A DNA stretch of 36,400 nt from an uncultured Eubacteriales bacterium (lineage in GTDB: Bacteria > Bacillota > Clostridia > Oscillospirales > Acutalibacteraceae): assembly GCA_934486915.1 (NCBI GenBank), contig CAKSRC010000011.1, positions 1 to 36,400 on the forward strand, given 5' to 3'. The notes below the pieces were generated by a model that searched no databases, was not told the origin of the DNA, and was given only the letters and a program-made list of their open reading frames with translations. Each line of letters starts with the position of its first letter. Positions within the stretch are counted from its first letter, which is position 1. Shown one piece after another: positions 32,556 to 36,400 of this stretch. The position numbers were made by a program, and so were the translations under genes.

Positions 32556-34598
32556 GTGAAACAGTATACTTCAAAGGATATCTTAAATGTTGCCATAATG
32601 GGTCATGGCGGATCAGGAAAAACATCTTTGGTGGAATCTATGTTGTTTGTGTCGGGTATGTTATCTAAGATGGGAAATACATACGATGGAAACACCATAT
32701 GTGATTTCGATGCTGAAGAGATAAGGCGAAGGTCTTCTATATCTTCTTCTATTGCACCACTAGAGTGGAAAAATCGGAAAATAAACTTCATTGATACGCC
32801 GGGATCTTTTGATTTTGAATCCGGGGTATGTGAAGGGCTTAGAGCTGCAGATTCTTCGCTTATAGTTCTTTCGGGGAAAGACGGTGTTTTATCGGGGACG
32901 GAAAAGGTCGTTCAAATGTCAGATGAAAAAAAGCTGCCAAAGGTTTTCTTTGTAAATGGACTTTGCGATGATGAGTCCAGATTTTATAGAGTGTTTGAGG
33001 GCTTGAAGGCGTCATTTGGGCCTGCAGTTTGCCCTGTTGTAGTACCATTTATTAAAAATAGCAAAGTAGAATGTTATGTTAATCTTCTTGAATATAAAGC
33101 ATACTCTTATGAGGGTTCAACCCCAAAAGAAGTTCCCGTGCCTGATATGGGAACTCGTTGGGAAGGTCTTAGAAATGCTATTAACGAGGCTGTAGCCGAG
33201 ACTGATGAGAAATTGTTTGAGAAATATTTTTCAGGCGAAAGCTTTACCCCTGAGGAGATAATCTTGGGAATAAGTAAGGGAGTAAAAGATGGATCGATTT
33301 TTCCTGTCTTTTGTGGAGATGCATTGTCAGCCTTTGGGGTAGAGCAGCTTTTAAACGGACTTTCGTGGCTTCTCCCGAGTGCATTTGATAGGGGAAGTGA
33401 GATTGCTTTGGATGAGAACAATGAACCTGTTGAAATATGTTTAAATGAAGATGACCCTACTGCTGCGATTGTATTTAAGACTACTATAGATCCGTTTATG
33501 GGTAAGTTATCTTATTTCAAGGTTATATCGGGAAGGGTGTCTAAGGATTTATCTTTAATAAATATGTCCACTAAAGCTTTGGAACGTGTTGGGAAAATAG
33601 TATCTGTTTGCGGAAAACGACAAGAGGATATCCAATCAGTGTCAGCAGGGGACATAGGGGTATTATGTAAATCTCCCTCTCTAAATACAGGTGATACGCT
33701 ATGTTCGGCAGAAAGAAAGGTCACCTTAGAAAGAGTAGATTACCCTAAACCGTGTTTATCAATGGCTATTAGTGCAAAGGATAAAAACGAGGAGGATAAA
33801 CTTGCTCTTTGCTTAACGAAAATTTGCTTGGAGGATCCGACTATAACATTAAGAAACGATAATGAGACCCATGAGATGATTTTGTCCGGACTTGGTGAAC
33901 AACATTTAGATGTAATTGTATCTAAGCTTAAAAATAAGTATTCTATTGATGCGGTTCTGAAAAAACCTAAGGTAGCGTATCGAGAGACTATAAGAAAGAG
34001 TGTCAGTGTACAAGGAAGACATAAGAAACAAACGGGCGGCCACGGCCAATTTGGCGATGTGTGGATTAAGTTTGAACCTTGCAAATCTGATGGACTGGAG
34101 TTTTGTGAGGAGATAGTTGGAGGAGCAGTGCCTAAGGGATATTTCCCTGCAGTTGAAAAGGGTCTTATAGAATCTATGCAAAAAGGTCCTTTAGAGGGAT
34201 ATCCTGTTGTAGGACTCAAAGCAACATTATATGATGGGTCATACCATCCTGTAGACTCTTCTGAGATGGCATTTAAGATGGCTGCATCATTAGCCTATAG
34301 AAATGGCTTGCCTAAGGCGGATCCTGTACTCTTGGAACCAATAGGAAAACTTTTAGTAAAGATACCTGACAAAAATATGGGTGATGTAATAGGTGGAATT
34401 ACCAAACGCAGGGGGAAAATAGTTTCTATGGAAGCAGCAGAACCAGGTTGGCAGAAGATAGAAGCAGATGCACCTGTTTCAGAGATGCAGGACTTTTCCA
34501 CGTTTGTAAGAAGAGCTACTGCAGGAAGGGGCTCAATATCTTTTGAATTCAATCATTATGAGCAGCTTACTAATCCGGCTGTTTTATCTAAAATATAA
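32556..34598 (+). CDS. EF-G-like translational GTPase (EF-G2 type) lacking an NKxD motif
   Basis: A 680-residue protein with the five-domain layout of elongation factor G. Domain I has the P-loop GHGGSGKT (16-23) and DTPG (80-83). The guanine-specificity motif that should read NKxD is NGLC at 134-137. Domain IV carries QTGGHGQFGDVWIKFEP, and domain V ends normally. Housekeeping EF-G has AHVDAGKT in the P-loop, so this is a paralogue of the EF-G2 group, whose role is not established; some relatives are ribosome-protection or recycling factors. Start GTG 32556 is preceded by GAGGAGAG. Confidence 0.88.
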   Translation: MKQYTSKDILNVAIMGHGGSGKTSLVESMLFVSGMLSKMGNTYDGNTICDFDAEEIRRRSSISSSIAPLEWKNRKINFIDTPGSFDFESGVCEGLRAADSSLIVLSGKDGVLSGTEKVVQMSDEKKLPKVFFVNGLCDDESRFYRVFEGLKASFGPAVCPVVVPFIKNSKVECYVNLLEYKAYSYEGSTPKEVPVPDMGTRWEGLRNAINEAVAETDEKLFEKYFSGESFTPEEIILGISKGVKDGSIFPVFCGDALSAFGVEQLLNGLSWLLPSAFDRGSEIALDENNEPVEICLNEDDPTAAIVFKTTIDPFMGKLSYFKVISGRVSKDLSLINMSTKALERVGKIVSVCGKRQEDIQSVSAGDIGVLCKSPSLNTGDTLCSAERKVTLERVDYPKPCLSMAISAKDKNEEDKLALCLTKICLEDPTITLRNDNETHEMILSGLGEQHLDVIVSKLKNKYSIDAVLKKPKVAYRETIRKSVSVQGRHKKQTGGHGQFGDVWIKFEPCKSDGLEFCEEIVGGAVPKGYFPAVEKGLIESMQKGPLEGYPVVGLKATLYDGSYHPVDSSEMAFKMAASLAYRNGLPKADPVLLEPIGKLLVKIPDKNMGDVIGGITKRRGKIVSMEAAEPGWQKIEADAPVSEMQDFSTFVRRATAGRGSISFEFNHYEQLTNPAVLSKI

Positions 34599-34612
34599 AT
34601 AGTTATAACCAT

Positions 34613-34780
34613 AGCGCAGATTTTTCCCACCTTTTAGGCGGTGGGATCCGTTACATGGGTTGGGTGGGAAATTATATCTCTCACTCGAACTCTGAGGAGC
34701 TAATGCTCCATTTGGGCTGTTTGCAATCTATCGCAATCTTTGCTCCTTGCAGACAAAGTGGAGATTTACTCCAATTTAAA
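34613..34780 (+). ncRNA. Structured intergenic element, possible small RNA
   Basis: This GC-richer block after the EF-G-like gene folds into a chain of hairpins: TCCCACC/GGTGGGA (34625-34646), GGAGC/GCTCC (34696-34709), TTGC/GCAA (34721-34736), CTTTG/CAAAG (34738-34758) and TGGAG/CTCCA (34759-34773). A strong terminator follows. TTTCCCACC at 34623-34631 could instead pair with GGTGGGAAA at 34663-34671, giving two exclusive folds. No open frame with a ribosome binding site is visible. I do not recognise the family. Confidence 0.45.
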
Positions 34781-34783
34781 TTC

Positions 34784-34830
34784 AAATAGTCATTATTCCA
34801 AAAAGTTCCGGAATAATGACTATTTTTATG
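34784..34830 (+). terminator. Strong intrinsic terminator
   Basis: A perfect 16-bp stem (AAATAGTCATTATTCC with GGAATAATGACTATTT) followed by a T-run. It separates the EF-G-like gene and the structured element from the next promoter. Confidence 0.9.
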
Positions 34831-34838
34831 TATGAAAC

Positions 34839-34867
34839 TTGACAAAGTGCGTGGGTGCATATATAAT
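34839..34867 (+). promoter_or_regulatory. Perfect-consensus sigma-A promoter of the VWA protein gene
   Basis: TTGACA, exactly 17 bases, TATAAT. It lies about 60 bases before the VWA start codon. Confidence 0.9.
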
Positions 34868-34925
34868 TACAGTATTAGTATCCTAATCCAAGGAAAATAA
34901 GTATTTATAGAAATGAGGAAATGTT

Positions 34926-36400
34926 ATGAACAAGGTAAGTAAAAAATTGCAAAAGTTTGTTTCTGCTTTTTTGATTTTAGCGTTGCTCACGCCTATGTGT
35001 TTCTATACATTTGCAGCTAATGAAGGTACAATAACCTTAGATAAATCAGCTGTTAAAAATACTTCTATTTCGGAGGTCGATGAGCATGGGAATCCTTCTC
35101 AGTTTTTTGATGTGACTCTTTCTCAAAAATATGAAGAGTCATCTGAAGGGTCATCTGGAGGGTCATCTAATGGGAGAGAAAAACCTTTCGATGTATTGTT
35201 TATATTAGATAGATCAACATCTATGAAAGCTCGTGACAATAAAGTTAAACTAAGCAGTGGTGGATCACTTCGTTTAAATAAGTCCGTATTACGACTTCTA
35301 TTAGGTGATCAATTTAAGGAAGACACAATAGATGAACCTGATTGTGTAGTTTCAAATTTTTTAAGTTACGGTGCAAGAATCGGTCTTGTTGATTTTTGCG
35401 GTGGAGATGGAGAAAATCAAAACGTAAATGTAGTTGATTTTTCCAATGGAAAAGATATAGTATATACTAAGAATTTAGATTTAACAAGTAATGTCTCGGA
35501 TTTATTTTCTAATGATAAACAAATGGTTAAGGATCATCTGGTGGATAAATTAGACAAGATTCCAAACCTTGCTTCTACTAATATGCATGGGGGACTATTG
35601 CTTGCCAAAAAGGTAGCCCAGGCACATCAAGCTATGAATCCGGATAGAAATCTAGAAATCATTTTATTGACTGATGGTATACCTACAGCATATTTTAGAG
35701 ATGACGAAACATTCGATAAGGTTAGTGGTGGGAAGACATGTGAACCTGAAGAATTCAATGCTGCGAGAAAAGTAGGTGTAGAATTAACAAACATGGATGG
35801 AATTAGGCTTACTGTTGTTGGTATGTTTTCCGGATATGCTAAGAACTCTAATGAGTGGAATATAGTCCAAAAATTGTTTAGCACAGAAGAACCCTACGAA
35901 TATGTTGGTAAGGTATTACAAAATGCTTCAGAGCCTGCTTGTAAGAAGTTTTATTCTTTCTCCAAGGGGCAAACTGATAAAGACCTAACTTCAATCTTTG
36001 ATGACATGACTCAATATGTTAGTGAAGTATCTACTGTTGAAAGTAGTATAGTTGATACTGTTCCTGCAGACTTCCAAGTTATAGATTCTTCAGTTAAATC
36101 CTTAAAGAAAGCAGGGTTTGAGGTGACTAAGAATAGTGATGGTACTACAACAATATCAAATTCAAAGTATAAATTAAAAAGTATTAAACAATCAATTACA
36201 TACACTATTAAATATACAGGGGACAATTCAGGTGTAAAATATACCAATACAAAGGCGACTCTTACAATACCGTCTAAGAATCAATTAAAGGATTACCCTA
36301 TGCCTGTAGTAGGAATAAATCCAAAAACAGTTAATGACAGCTATGAAGTAGCTGCAGGTAAAGCTAAGTCTGTTATTGGAAATGTTGTTAAGAATGATAT
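34926..36400 (+). CDS. Secreted von Willebrand factor A domain surface protein, 3' end missing
   Basis: The frame runs off the window after about 491 residues. It begins with a signal peptide (FVSAFLILALLTPMCFYTFA, cut near residue 31) and a short Ser/Gly repeat with three copies of a GSS unit (about 73-83). A VWA domain (about 88-360) has a complete MIDAS start, DRSTS, plus ILLTDGIPT. A beta-rich region follows, and the visible end (VNDSYEVAAGKAKSVIGNVV) resembles the start of a cadherin-like or Ig-like repeat. Such proteins are typically adhesins or pilus tip proteins of Gram-positive bacteria. The C-terminal anchor is outside the window. AGGA lies before ATG 34926. Confidence 0.88.
   Translation, partial: MNKVSKKLQKFVSAFLILALLTPMCFYTFAANEGTITLDKSAVKNTSISEVDEHGNPSQFFDVTLSQKYEESSEGSSGGSSNGREKPFDVLFILDRSTSMKARDNKVKLSSGGSLRLNKSVLRLLLGDQFKEDTIDEPDCVVSNFLSYGARIGLVDFCGGDGENQNVNVVDFSNGKDIVYTKNLDLTSNVSDLFSNDKQMVKDHLVDKLDKIPNLASTNMHGGLLLAKKVAQAHQAMNPDRNLEIILLTDGIPTAYFRDDETFDKVSGGKTCEPEEFNAARKVGVELTNMDGIRLTVVGMFSGYAKNSNEWNIVQKLFSTEEPYEYVGKVLQNASEPACKKFYSFSKGQTDKDLTSIFDDMTQYVSEVSTVESSIVDTVPADFQVIDSSVKSLKKAGFEVTKNSDGTTTISNSKYKLKSIKQSITYTIKYTGDNSGVKYTNTKATLTIPSKNQLKDYPMPVVGINPKTVNDSYEVAAGKAKSVIGNVVKND

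Noticed and set aside
33740..34219. 159-codon open frame on the minus strand
   Set aside because: A shadow of the EF-G-like gene, whose motifs on the plus strand are unmistakable.
34623..34671. End of an IS200/IS605-type element
   Set aside because: The CCCACC hairpin is reminiscent of such ends, but no transposase, TnpB or second end is visible.
1..36400. CRISPR array, prophage or complete insertion sequence
   Set aside because: I found no regularly spaced repeats, no cas genes, no phage structural genes and no transposase; the S24-like protein is the only phage-type relative.

Overview
The window looks like chromosome of a low-GC, endospore-forming Clostridia-type Firmicute. It opens with the tail of the spoIIIA operon (AE, AF, AG, AH), carries a Firmicutes-style 6S RNA candidate, uses strong AAGGAG/GGAGG ribosome binding sites with TTG/GTG as well as ATG starts, and has many canonical sigma-A promoters in AT-rich spacers. 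I cannot name the species.

Layout. 1-4.7 kb (+): spoIIIAE-AF-AG-AH (sporulation channel), der (ribosome assembly GTPase) and plsY (phospholipid acyltransferase). 4.7-5.0 kb (-): a candidate 6S RNA with its own promoter. 5.1-9.1 kb (-): a small P-loop protein, pgi, and a pseudouridine catabolism pair (psuG plus a PfkB kinase with an N-terminal helix-turn-helix). 9.4-10.4 kb (+): an LCP cell-wall ligase behind a small leader ORF. 10.7-14.9 kb (-): ftsE-ftsX-M23 hydrolase-S41/PDZ protein, a cell-wall cleavage module whose S41 protein seems to have lost its catalytic dyad. 15-20.3 kb (-): a CdaR/PucR regulator, a MalK-like ABC ATPase with nearly every catalytic motif altered, an RsuA-type pseudouridine synthase, a DUF4830 protein and an NSS sodium symporter. 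20.4-23.8 kb (-): a coiled-coil protein, a DUF952-Nudix fusion, a CPBP protease, and a potassium channel coupled to a LexA/S24-like protein that has lost its DNA-binding domain. 24-28.6 kb (-): an eroding accessory region: a DUF5067 protein with a degenerate zinc ribbon and a redox cluster (AKR, flavodoxin, AKR, flavodoxin, CMD/cupin) in which three of five genes are broken. 29-29.3 kb (-): tRNA-Thr(CGT) and tRNA-Pro(GGG). 29.3-36.4 kb: a NudF-type Nudix hydrolase, an M14 carboxypeptidase, a CotH-family lipoprotein, an EF-G-like GTPase without a recognisable NKxD motif, a structured intergenic element, and the start of a VWA surface protein behind a perfect-consensus promoter.

The recurring theme is protein families that keep their fold but lose active residues: the S41 protease, the ABC ATPase, the S24 repressor, the zinc ribbon and the EF-G-like protein. 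Some are probably decay (the redox cluster). Others sit in intact genes with good ribosome binding sites and may have been repurposed as non-catalytic regulators. I see no CRISPR array, complete insertion sequence or prophage. The most promising candidates for something undescribed are the FtsEX module with a dead S41/PDZ partner, the pseudo-ABC protein beside CdaR, and the HTH-less S24 protein coupled to an ion channel.
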